From the NCBI GenBank assembly GCA_034409055.1, contig DAOUMU010000220.1, positions 1 through 18,479 on the forward strand: 18,479 bases of DNA, given 5' to 3'. Position 1 is the stretch's first letter; the number at the start of each line of letters is the position of its first letter. The translations under genes were made by a program, and so were the position numbers. The notes below the pieces were generated by a model. It had not been told where the DNA came from and did no database searches. It worked only from the letters and a program-made list of their open reading frames with translations. This document shows, one piece after another, positions 6,790 to 14,140 of this stretch. This stretch comes from DAOUMU01 sp034409055. Its GTDB lineage: Bacteria > Chloroflexota > Anaerolineae > 4572-78 > J111.

Positions 6790-7746
6790 ATGCGTATCGT
6801 AATTATTGGTGGCAGTGGCCACGTTGGCACCTACCTGGTGCCTCGATTGGTAGAGGCCGGTCACGAACTCATTTCCATCAGTCGAGGCCAGCGAGAGCCC
6901 TACCACCCCCATGCTGCCTGGAAATCGGTGCAGCCAGTGGTACTGGATCGCGAGGCGGCAGAAGAAGCTGGCACCTTCGGGCAGCAGGTGCGTGACTTGC
7001 AGCCGGACGTGGTGATTGATATGATTTGCTTCACCCCGGAGAGTGCCCGCCATTTGGTGGAAGCGTTGCGGGGGCGGGTCCAACACTTCTTGCACTGCGG
7101 CACCATCTGGGTGCATGGTCCCAGTGTCCAGGTACCCACGACCGAAACGCAGCCCCGCCGTCCCTTCGGCGAGTATGGTATTCAGAAGGCAGCAATTGAA
7201 GCCTACTTGTTAAACGAAGCCCGGCAGCACGGTTTTCCGGTCACTATTTTACATCCAGGGCACATCGTGGGACCGGGTTGGGCGCCTTTGAACCCGGCTG
7301 GCCACTTCAACCCGAAGGTTTTCAGCCAACTGGCCCGGGGGGAGACATTAGTTCTGCCCAATCTGGGATTGGAAACGGTGCACCATGTCCATGCCGACGA
7401 CGTGGCCCAGGCCTTTATGCAGGCCCTGACCTACTGGAGTAATGCCGTGGGTGAGAGCTTCCACGTGGTCTCGCCAGCCGCCCTGACCCTGCGGGGCTAT
7501 GCTGAAGCGGTAGCGGCCTGGTTTGGCCAACCGGCCCGGTTGCGTTTTGCCCCCTGGGAAGAATGGCGGGCCAGCCACTCCGAGTCGGAGGCAGAGGCGA
7601 CCTGGGATCACATCGCCCACAGCCCCAATTGTAGCATCGCCAAAGCGCAACGCCTGCTCGATTACCGGCCGCGCTACAGTTCGTTGCAGGCCGTCTATGA
7701 AGCCGTGAGTTGGCTAATTGAGCATGGCCTGGTCGAGGTTGAATAG
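6790..7746 (+). CDS. NAD-dependent epimerase/dehydratase-like (extended SDR) protein
   Basis: This is a 318-residue Rossmann protein with GGSGHVG at residues 7-13 and a YGIQK (Y129, K133) active-site pair, typical of extended SDRs such as nucleotide-sugar epimerases. HVHADDVAQA near residues 200-210 matches the conserved region after the substrate-binding part of this family. The substrate is unknown. AAGGAGG (6772-6778) is two bases from the ATG at 6781 but eleven from the ATG at 6790. The second start gives the usual compact N-terminus MRIVIIGG, so I chose it; 6781 remains possible. No clear promoter is visible in 6641-6780, which otherwise holds only a short AT-rich hairpin (6664-6678). 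The gene ends 9 bases from a convergent HEAT-repeat gene. Confidence 0.8.
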   Translation: MRIVIIGGSGHVGTYLVPRLVEAGHELISISRGQREPYHPHAAWKSVQPVVLDREAAEEAGTFGQQVRDLQPDVVIDMICFTPESARHLVEALRGRVQHFLHCGTIWVHGPSVQVPTTETQPRRPFGEYGIQKAAIEAYLLNEARQHGFPVTILHPGHIVGPGWAPLNPAGHFNPKVFSQLARGETLVLPNLGLETVHHVHADDVAQAFMQALTYWSNAVGESFHVVSPAALTLRGYAEAVAAWFGQPARLRFAPWEEWRASHSESEAEATWDHIAHSPNCSIAKAQRLLDYRPRYSSLQAVYEAVSWLIEHGLVEVE

Positions 7747-7755
7747 GGCGATTTT

Positions 7756-9504
7756 TTAGTCATCTGAAGAGGAGGCGGCCTGAGCAGGCGGTGGTTGGGC
7801 CGGTTTTTGACCCGGACGGTGGTCAAGGAATTGAGCATAGTATTCCAGGGCAACGGCTCGCCATTCTGCCATCTCCGGCCCGGTGTAATCGTTGAGTAGA
7901 CCCAGGGTGTAAAGTGCCGTACACAGGAGAGGATCGCCGGACCAATCATAATAGTCTCTGAGGAAGGGAATGGCCGCGGGATGCCCCAGGTCGGCCAGGG
8001 CCTCGGCCTCATATTCTTCGAGCGTTTGTTTTTTAGCAATGTAACTCAGTAGGGCCTCGGCCGAGGCTCTGGTTGGAGTATTGCCCAAGACAGAGCAAAC
8101 ATAAATATCATAGGTGAAATCAACCTGGCCCAATCTGGCTGCGGCCGGGTCGATCACCGCCGGACCGATGGCTAACAGGGCCTTTTCGGCCGGTTCCAGG
8201 ACGTAATCGCTCTGATTGTTGTCTAGCAGGTCCAGGATAACCGATACTGCTGCGTCGGCTGCATGGGGATGAGTCCGGGCAATCTCAGTGATAGCCTCCA
8301 GGGCCCGGGGCAAGGCCCAAAAGTGGCCATCTTGCAACGTATCAATCAAATGGGGCACAACGCCTGGACCGAGGGCCACCACCTGACCGATCACATCCGG
8401 CATGACATTCTGGCGGGATGACTCTAAAATGCCTAACAAAACGGCTTGCCGGATGAGTTCATTCGGCGTGGCCTGGAGTATGGCCTCATCATGCTGGTCG
8501 GTGAGTGCCTGGCCCAACAAGGCCAGGCTGAGGGCCACGGCCTCCTGATATCGTCTTTTGTGAGGGGGTGGAGATTGGACCAGGGTGGCAATGACGTGAT
8601 AGGTGTAGAGCATTCGCCAGCGATAACCATTGGGTCGTTCACCGGTACCCCACTCTGCCAACCAGGCCGACAGATCATCGCCCCGGTCTGCTGCTACCCG
8701 TTCCAGTTCGGCCAGGATATGAGGCAGCAGCCCGAGGTAAGCCGCTGAAGCCGCTTCATCAAAGGCATCTTCAAAGGTTTCTGAGTATGGGATCTCCTGC
8801 TCCAGCCAGTGATCCAGGAGTAATATCAGGTCGTCCGGGTCGTCCAGCATCATCTTGACCAACTCCTGGGTCAGGCGATCTACTCCAGCCACCTCGGCCA
8901 GGGCAATAATGGCTTGCTGCCAGGCATCACCGGCGCTGGGCTGCAAGTGACCGTAGCGTTGCACCAGGCGGGGCAAGGTGGCGGGATCGGCAAATCTGAG
9001 CAACCCCTCGAAGGCGGCGTAGGTAATCCGGTCGTCGTCTTGATAACGCTCGACAAAGTGCCACAGGGCTGACCGGGCCGTTTCGTCGGGATAGTAGCCC
9101 AGCGCTTTCACCAAACTTCTGAGGGCCAACATTTGGGTTTCGTCGGGCGGGCAGTGAACCGGGGCAGTTTCCAGTTCAGCTACCAGTTGAGGCAGCAGGG
9201 TTGGAGAGCGGAGTTGGCCCAGGGTGGCCATCAACCAGTTTCTGATAAAGCCCTCGCTCTCTGGAAAGACTGCCAGCAGGGCCGGTTCGTAGCGGGTGTC
9301 ACCGCTTTCGCCAATGGCTCGAGCGGCCGTAATTTGTAGATGAGGATCGGAGTCAGTTAACAAACCGACAAAACTTTCGGCAGCCTGGTGGGGGTACTGG
9401 GCTTCAATCCGATCGGCAGCCCATCGACGTACCGGCGGGTCTGGATGCCGCAGAAAGGATTGATAATCGTCAAGAAACCAGATAGGATGATACTTATGGG
9501 TCAT
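7756..9504 (-). CDS. HEAT-repeat protein, function unknown
   Basis: The 582-residue soluble protein is built of paired helices with the HEAT/PBS-lyase pattern. Examples are PDPPVRRWAADRIE near the N-terminus, SDPHLQITAARAIGESG around residues 50-65, and similar units to about residue 540. The C-terminus is a Pro/Ala tail ending SSSDD. Such solenoids usually bind other proteins; no catalytic motif is seen. The ATG at 9504 is preferred because GGGAAAGG (9513-9520) is 8 bases upstream; the ATG at 9510 is only two bases from it. Its promoter lies at 9544-9571. It converges with the epimerase gene with no room for a terminator between them. Confidence 0.8.
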   Translation of the reverse strand: MTHKYHPIWFLDDYQSFLRHPDPPVRRWAADRIEAQYPHQAAESFVGLLTDSDPHLQITAARAIGESGDTRYEPALLAVFPESEGFIRNWLMATLGQLRSPTLLPQLVAELETAPVHCPPDETQMLALRSLVKALGYYPDETARSALWHFVERYQDDDRITYAAFEGLLRFADPATLPRLVQRYGHLQPSAGDAWQQAIIALAEVAGVDRLTQELVKMMLDDPDDLILLLDHWLEQEIPYSETFEDAFDEAASAAYLGLLPHILAELERVAADRGDDLSAWLAEWGTGERPNGYRWRMLYTYHVIATLVQSPPPHKRRYQEAVALSLALLGQALTDQHDEAILQATPNELIRQAVLLGILESSRQNVMPDVIGQVVALGPGVVPHLIDTLQDGHFWALPRALEAITEIARTHPHAADAAVSVILDLLDNNQSDYVLEPAEKALLAIGPAVIDPAAARLGQVDFTYDIYVCSVLGNTPTRASAEALLSYIAKKQTLEEYEAEALADLGHPAAIPFLRDYYDWSGDPLLCTALYTLGLLNDYTGPEMAEWRAVALEYYAQFLDHRPGQKPAQPPPAQAASSSDD

Positions 9505-9543
9505 CGCCATTGCCTTTCCCCAGGCTGAAATACGATTGACCTT

Positions 9544-9571
9544 ATAATATCACAACTCTACCAGTTTCCAA
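9544..9571 (-). promoter_or_regulatory. Promoter of the HEAT-repeat gene
   Basis: On the minus strand TTGGAA (9566-9571), a 16-base spacer and TGATATTAT (extended -10, box at 9544-9549) precede the gene by about 30 bases. The 12-base stretch TTGTGATATTAT recurs at 15552-15563 upstream of the radical SAM gene. Confidence 0.45.
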
Positions 9572-9598
9572 ACTCATGACGCATAGGCGTTCCAAAGC

Positions 9599-9626
9599 AA
9601 AAAGTCCGGCTATTGACCGAACTTTT
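9599..9626 (-). terminator. Rho-independent terminator, originally of the phosphotransferase-like gene
   Basis: Read leftward, AAAAGTTCGG, a 7-base loop and CCGGACTTTT form a 10-bp stem (one U-G wobble) followed by T residues. The wobble becomes an A-C mismatch on the plus strand, so the signal works leftward. Removing the insertion sequence would place it about 30 bases past the stop codon of the gene now ending at 11240. Confidence 0.65.
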
Positions 9627-9653
9627 ATGATGGCATACCTGGCTTTTAATGGA

Positions 9654-9663
9654 CCCTTAGACA
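9654..9663 (+). repeat. Target-site duplication, left copy
   Basis: CCCTTAGACA directly abuts the left end of the insertion sequence and is identical to 11237-11246. Confidence 0.9.
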
Positions 9664-9681
9664 CAATACCTTTCAAATAAG
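9664..9681. repeat. Terminal inverted repeat, left end
   Basis: Perfect 18-bp match to the complement of 11219-11236. The transposase stop codon (9673-9675) and its last codons lie inside this repeat. Confidence 0.92.
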
Positions 9682-11142
9682 GGCTACTTCAAAGGAGACG
9701 ATATTGGGATTGGATAAAGATAAAACAAACGGTGAGACCGTCTCGGGAGCAGGGAGTAAGGCAATCGCCTCCCGGAAGGGAGTTGCTGGTTGAGGCCAAG
9801 CCATATGTTCAGGACGTTTAACCCGAAACTTGGACATCTTGCGTTTGACGACCCGGGGATTGGAACGGTAGCGGCGCTGGGGCAATCGCTGTTGGGCGAT
9901 GTCACCCAACAAGCGTTGATAGAGCTCAGGTAATTGCTCTGGGGCGGTCTGCTGGAACTCTGGCACCGCATCCTGAATAAGCCGCACGGCCCCGACAAAA
10001 CTCAAGCGATCAGGATCAAGCTTGGCTTGCACAGCCGCCTGATGCATTAAAGCCCGGACGGCATAGTGAGCAATGAGCAAGCCATACAACTCTTGGATCA
10101 CGCCCACTGGTTTGAGGCTACGCAGGGGGCGATTGAGCAGCCGTTGATGGGTATCGATTTCATCAATCACCAATTCCGCTTCCCACCGTTCGTGATAAGC
10201 GTAGACCAACGCCAAGGCCGGATAAAGCTCAGGATCAAGCAAGGTGGTCAGCAGGCGATGTGTTTCATTATAGCCCGGTAAGTTGGGGTCAGTGAAGGTG
10301 TACTCGATAATCCGCACCAGGATGCATTCACCAGCTTTACGACGTTTGTAGTCAGAGGGACGCAAGTAAGCCAAGTATGAGCCATCGGGCAGCGTTTTCA
10401 GGCGCCAAGGCTTCACATGAGCCGGCAGGCAACTGAGAACCTCGGCTCCCTGCTCCTGCTTGACCGCCACCACCATATCATAGTCGTGAAAGCCAGCATC
10501 CCAGGTCACCAGCATACCAGGTTTAACCGAACGCAAGACCCGAAATCCGCCCACCCGCTCACTGGTCCGACCAGGCCAAAAACCAGCATCAACAATGGCG
10601 TGGCTGCCACATTCGACCAGATAGACCCCCTGCACTTGGGGAAAGGCACTCTGCCCACGCCCTCCTTGATGTCGCCCAAAGACAGCCTCATTTTCAGGCG
10701 TGTCTGGCACCTCTTCATAGGTCCCATCAATGGCCATCAGGCGCAGGCCAAACAAAAAAGCTCCTTTTGTCTCCGGGGTGGTCAGGGGCTGACAAACTTC
10801 TTTGAACAGGCGGACCATCGGACGCGCTCCCAGTTGATAGCGTCGATAGCTGAGAGCACTATCTTTAGGTAGTTCGTAATTGTGATCAGGCCAAATATAA
10901 CGTAGTCCTTGGGCCAATTTGCGGTATACACTCCCCAGGGCTCGGTCGGTGTAAATATTCATCATAATGACCAATAAGACAGTGACCACCAAATTGAGCT
11001 TGTGTTCCCGTTCTGTTTGCTTCCCTTCTTCAAGGAGAACCGCTTTGACGGTCGATTGGGGCACAACTTGTCCAAGAGCATCGAGCGTTATTTCTTGGCT
11101 GAATTTGCTATCAGCCTCAATGGTCCGCAGTCGGAATGCCAT
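9673..11142 (-). CDS. IS4-family DDE transposase
   Basis: The 489-residue protein has the layout of IS4 transposases: an N-terminal helical domain, then a DDE core. The first Asp is in MAIDGT (D139), the second in TWDAGFHDY (D215), and the Glu in YHERWEAE (Y316, R319, E323). In the Y-x2-R-x3-E-x6-K signature the last residue is Asp (D330) rather than Lys. The core carries a long beta-strand insertion between the second Asp and the Glu, usual for IS4. The ATG at 11142 is chosen because AAAGAGG (11151-11157) is 8 bases upstream; a TTG at 11172 opens a longer frame without support. It catalyses cut-and-paste movement of the element at 9664-11236. Confidence 0.92.
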   Translation of the reverse strand: MAFRLRTIEADSKFSQEITLDALGQVVPQSTVKAVLLEEGKQTEREHKLNLVVTVLLVIMMNIYTDRALGSVYRKLAQGLRYIWPDHNYELPKDSALSYRRYQLGARPMVRLFKEVCQPLTTPETKGAFLFGLRLMAIDGTYEEVPDTPENEAVFGRHQGGRGQSAFPQVQGVYLVECGSHAIVDAGFWPGRTSERVGGFRVLRSVKPGMLVTWDAGFHDYDMVVAVKQEQGAEVLSCLPAHVKPWRLKTLPDGSYLAYLRPSDYKRRKAGECILVRIIEYTFTDPNLPGYNETHRLLTTLLDPELYPALALVYAYHERWEAELVIDEIDTHQRLLNRPLRSLKPVGVIQELYGLLIAHYAVRALMHQAAVQAKLDPDRLSFVGAVRLIQDAVPEFQQTAPEQLPELYQRLLGDIAQQRLPQRRYRSNPRVVKRKMSKFRVKRPEHMAWPQPATPFREAIALLPAPETVSPFVLSLSNPNIVSFEVALI

Positions 11143-11218
11143 TCCAAATACCTCTTTTGTCGTTGATTTCAAACCCGACTATTTTACCTCGAAATCTTTT
11201 TGATGACACTTCGGAAAG

Positions 11219-11236
11219 CTTATTTGAAAGGTATTG
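11219..11236. repeat. Terminal inverted repeat, right end
   Basis: Perfect 18-bp complement of 9664-9681, ending at the right copy of the target duplication. Confidence 0.92.
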
Positions 11237-11246
11237 CCCTTAGACA
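11237..11246 (+). repeat. Target-site duplication, right copy, containing a stop codon
   Basis: CCCTTAGACA is identical to 9654-9663. The TAA stop of the leftward gene lies inside it at 11240-11242, so that gene kept its own stop. Confidence 0.9.
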
Positions 11247-13618
11247 CCCTCCAGAATTTCAACCAGCCCTTGCCCCCCATCCACCAGCACCCGGTCGCCG
11301 GTGCGTAGCCGTGTCGTGGCGTCACCGCAGCCGACGACGGCGGGAATGCCCAACTCGCGGGCCACGATGGCGGCGTGGGAGAGCGGCGCGCCCACGTCGG
11401 TGACAATCGCCGCCGCCCGGGGGAAAAGCAGGGTCCAGCCGATGTTGGTCTGCGCAGTGACCAGAATCTCGCCGGGTTGAAGTTGGCCCCCCTCTTCGGG
11501 ACTATCCAGACGGCGCACCAGCCCCTCGACCTGGCCCGCAGCGCCCGCAGCCCCAATGATCAGATTTGAACCGACATCATCAGAATCCGGCGCTGGAATG
11601 GAAGCATGCGAATCGAAGATGTCGCTGCGCCGGTTGGGGTCGGCCGCCCACCGGCAGGGGTCGAAGCGGCCCTTGATAATCGGTGGATAGGAGGGCAAAG
11701 CCTTATACCTTTTGTAGGTTTCCTGGCGAGCAGGGATGTACCCGAAGGCTTTTTCATCCCCGGTCAGGGCCTTAAGAACCTCTTCGATGGTCAGGAAGAA
11801 GACATCCTCCCCCAGGCCGGTCAATTCGCCAGCACGGAGGGCCCACGTGCGCCAAACCCAGGCGATACGGGCAAACTCCGACCGGGCATCTTCGCGCAGG
11901 CGAGCGCGCGAGGCAACTTGATCAATCCGGCGTTTTATGGAGTTCGCCTGCCGTGGATAGCGTTCCCGGAGTCGCTGCCAGGCGGCCTCAAACTCGGCGT
12001 GCTGTTTCGCCAGGAGGGCTTCGACGTCCACCGGCGACTTCTCGAATTCCACCAACTGCCGGTCGAGCCAGGTCGGGTCTTCCGCCGGGCGAGGTGTTGA
12101 AAACTCAAACTCATGCGGCCCCCGATGTCCGTATTGCTCCAGATAGGCTTCGCGCGTCATCTTCCCGCGAACTATTTTCGACAGCCCCACCACCGGCCCG
12201 AGACTGGCCAAAAGCTCGGACGGGCTGCTCATACCTGAGATGAGCGCATCGGCGTCGTCTGGCCCAACCTGCTTCGCCAGTTCACGGCGAAGTGGGGCGG
12301 TATAGTCCGCATAGTGGTTCGCACTGCTCAGGACGCTTGACCAGACCTGGGTAGTGCGCGGCTTGATCGCTTCTTCCCACAGGGTAACCAATTCGGTTTC
12401 CGTCCCCACCTGCTCGATCCAGCACTGCATATCCCGGCACCAGGCCGGGTTGGTCGCCAGAAGGGCCGGTAGATTTTTTACATCTTGTCTTTGCTGCCAT
12501 TGCGCCGCAATTATCATCGGGATGATGTTCAGCAGGACTCGCTTCGAAGCAGGGATGAGGGGGATTTCGACCCCTTCCGGGAGCCTCAAGTGCAAAGTGC
12601 CTTCAATCAGCTCTAGAGCCTGCCGGGTATTCTTGCCCAGCGTGTGGAAGATCGAGGCAAAGACACTGATGTTGAGATAAACCCGGCCGCCAATGTTGCC
12701 GTAAGGGCGATGTCCCTGGAAGCTGATCCTCTCGGCCAGGGCGCCTCTCTGCAGCGCCGACCAGGTGAAAGGCGTCATCACATCCGGTATCGCCTCGCCA
12801 AAGTTGACGTTCGACCACAGAAAATCACCCGTCAGGCTATCGTTCCATTCCCCGGTGGCCGGGTTGTGTCCAATTAAGGTCGTAATGGGCCGGGACTGAA
12901 GCAGGTATAATTTACCCCCGGCGATAGCCCACTCGACGTCCTGTGGGCAACCCAACTCTTTCTCCAGGCGACTGCCCAGCTTGTAGAGCCGGCGGGCAAA
13001 GCGTCTCAGTTCGGGCGGGCCATCATATTTGCCTTTTGGCCGGGCCAGGGTAAAGGTGTCGGCATTGGCCTGGCCGGAGACCAGTTGCTCCCCCAACCCA
13101 TAGACAAAATTGCCCGTCATATGCGCGCTGCTGCCCGTGACCGGGTCCGCCGTAAACATCACCCCGGAAATCTCGGCCCGGATTAACTGTTGAACCACGA
13201 CGGCGACTTCATGGGTTGTCGCCATGCCTTGTGCCTGGCTGTAGCCCTGCACTCGTTCGGATTGGCGCGACCGGCGCACAGTGTGGATGGCCTCGTGGAT
13301 TTCCTGGCCGGTGCGCACATCGAGCACGGTTTCAAACTCCCCGGCAAAGGAGGTCCGGGCAGAGTCCTCGCTCAAGGCAGAAGAGCGGACGGCAAAGGCG
13401 ACTCCATTATCAGCCCCCATGCGCCGGAGATGTGCCTGTACCTGCGTCCATGCCTCCAGGATCAGTTTGTCACCGGCGAAGGCGGCGGGCAGGATGACAA
13501 ACCCATCCGGCACCGGGTAACCGGCTTGATAGAGCCTGGCCAGTGTGCCGCCTTTACCGCCAGCGGATGGTTGTTGCTCTGCTATCAATTCGTTGAATGG
13601 TCGAACTATGTCTCTCAC
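11240..13618 (-). CDS. Rifampin-phosphotransferase-like / PEP-utilising dikinase
   Basis: This 792-residue protein has an N-terminal PPDK/PEP-synthase ATP-grasp domain (about 1-320): GGKG with K22, VRSSALSEDS with R78, and E229, Q241 and R243 in the DVEW...QSRP segment. A long helical middle region (about 330-690) and a C-terminal swivelling phosphohistidine domain with LSHAAIVARE (catalytic H748) follow. The protein ends right after the His domain and lacks the PEP/pyruvate TIM barrel of PEP synthase. The order ATP domain, middle domain, His domain is that of rifampin phosphotransferases, which move the beta-phosphate of ATP to the antibiotic. The true substrate here is unknown, and a phenylphosphate-synthase-like role is an alternative. 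Start is GTG 13618 with AAGGAG (13627-13632) 8 bases upstream. An IS4 element sits directly at its stop codon. Confidence 0.82.
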   Translation of the reverse strand: MRDIVRPFNELIAEQQPSAGGKGGTLARLYQAGYPVPDGFVILPAAFAGDKLILEAWTQVQAHLRRMGADNGVAFAVRSSALSEDSARTSFAGEFETVLDVRTGQEIHEAIHTVRRSRQSERVQGYSQAQGMATTHEVAVVVQQLIRAEISGVMFTADPVTGSSAHMTGNFVYGLGEQLVSGQANADTFTLARPKGKYDGPPELRRFARRLYKLGSRLEKELGCPQDVEWAIAGGKLYLLQSRPITTLIGHNPATGEWNDSLTGDFLWSNVNFGEAIPDVMTPFTWSALQRGALAERISFQGHRPYGNIGGRVYLNISVFASIFHTLGKNTRQALELIEGTLHLRLPEGVEIPLIPASKRVLLNIIPMIIAAQWQQRQDVKNLPALLATNPAWCRDMQCWIEQVGTETELVTLWEEAIKPRTTQVWSSVLSSANHYADYTAPLRRELAKQVGPDDADALISGMSSPSELLASLGPVVGLSKIVRGKMTREAYLEQYGHRGPHEFEFSTPRPAEDPTWLDRQLVEFEKSPVDVEALLAKQHAEFEAAWQRLRERYPRQANSIKRRIDQVASRARLREDARSEFARIAWVWRTWALRAGELTGLGEDVFFLTIEEVLKALTGDEKAFGYIPARQETYKRYKALPSYPPIIKGRFDPCRWAADPNRRSDIFDSHASIPAPDSDDVGSNLIIGAAGAAGQVEGLVRRLDSPEEGGQLQPGEILVTAQTNIGWTLLFPRAAAIVTDVGAPLSHAAIVARELGIPAVVGCGDATTRLRTGDRVLVDGGQGLVEILEGV

Positions 13619-13640
13619 TTATTTTTCTCCTTTTGAAAAC

Positions 13641-13793
13641 GTAACTACCTACTATGTCATTCTGAACAGGTGAAGAATCCCCGAGGTTTTGGTAAAGTAG
13701 ACCTCTTTTTGGCCAAAGTTTCGGAGATTCCTCATCGTTTATGCCCTTTGGGTACTGCGCTCCTCGGAATGACATGAGGGTAGGCAATTACTT
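13641..13793. repeat. MITE-like imperfect inverted-repeat element
   Basis: The arms are anchored by ATGTCATTC (13654-13662) and GAATGACAT (13767-13775). An inner pair, GAATCC..CGAG with GGTTTTGG near 13673-13693, complements CCAAAGTTTCGGAGATTCC at 13713-13731. Outer segments GTAACTACCTAC and GGTAGGCAATTAC also complement loosely. The wording resembles a palindromic intergenic repeat seen in many bacterial genomes (GTCATTCTGA...GAAGAATC). It lies between two leftward genes; transcribed, it would fold into a long hairpin. The rest of 13619-13821 shows no gene. Confidence 0.65.
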
Positions 13794-13821
13794 GAAAACT
13801 TGCTCTGGCGAGGCTTCTATT

Positions 13822-14115
13822 TCAACAGTGTCTCTTAATAGAATCACAAACTTCCTCTTTGGAGTCCATCTTGATACGTTTAACCGAAACCAGGATCAGG
13901 TTCAAATCCCAAATCCTGGACAGGATGCCACGCAGGGCAGACTGGTCGGCCACAGGGCCGGTCAGGGTGGTGGTGGGGGTGTCATCACTATCATGCTCTA
14001 ACGTGATGGTCAAGCCGTTGAACCAGTCCGACCAGCTCTGGTCGAGACTGCCCTGGACTTTGATCTGGTAAGTTGCCGGTCGATCCAGGTTGAGATTTTG
14101 TCTGGCTGCCGTCAT
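13822..14115 (-). CDS. Small conserved-looking protein, function unknown
   Basis: This 97-residue protein has a start supported by TAGGAGG (14122-14128), six bases from the ATG at 14115. The central part, TYQIKVQGSLDQSWSDWF followed by LTGPVADQSALRGILSRIWDLNLILVSV, resembles small uncharacterised proteins that I recall from Chloroflexota and cyanobacteria (recollection, not checked). The pattern suggests a compact alpha/beta fold; there is no signal peptide or membrane segment. The C-terminal tail after residue 75 (MDSKEEVCDSIKRHC) is polar and may be a divergent extension. It begins 25 bases after the radical SAM gene stop, so both are probably on one transcript. Confidence 0.7.
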   Translation of the reverse strand: MTAARQNLNLDRPATYQIKVQGSLDQSWSDWFNGLTITLEHDSDDTPTTTLTGPVADQSALRGILSRIWDLNLILVSVKRIKMDSKEEVCDSIKRHC

Positions 14116-14140
14116 TAGATGCCTCCTACGCAATCCCCGG

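Larger units (their letters stand above)
9664..11236 (-). mobile_element. Complete IS4-family insertion sequence, 1573 bp
   Basis: The ends are perfect 18-bp inverted repeats, CAATACCTTTCAAATAAG at 9664-9681 and its complement at 11219-11236. They are flanked by a perfect 10-bp direct repeat (9654-9663, 11237-11246). One transposase gene fills the element. IS4 elements typically give duplications of about 9-13 bp, which agrees. Perfect ends, a perfect duplication and an intact gene point to recent insertion and likely activity. Confidence 0.93.

Noticed and set aside
13554..13787. 77-residue leftward open frame containing DSSPVQNDIV
   Set aside because: It is the translation of the palindromic repeat at 13641-13793; similar peptides are common artefacts of this repeat type, and it overlaps the well-supported GTG start of the phosphotransferase-like gene.
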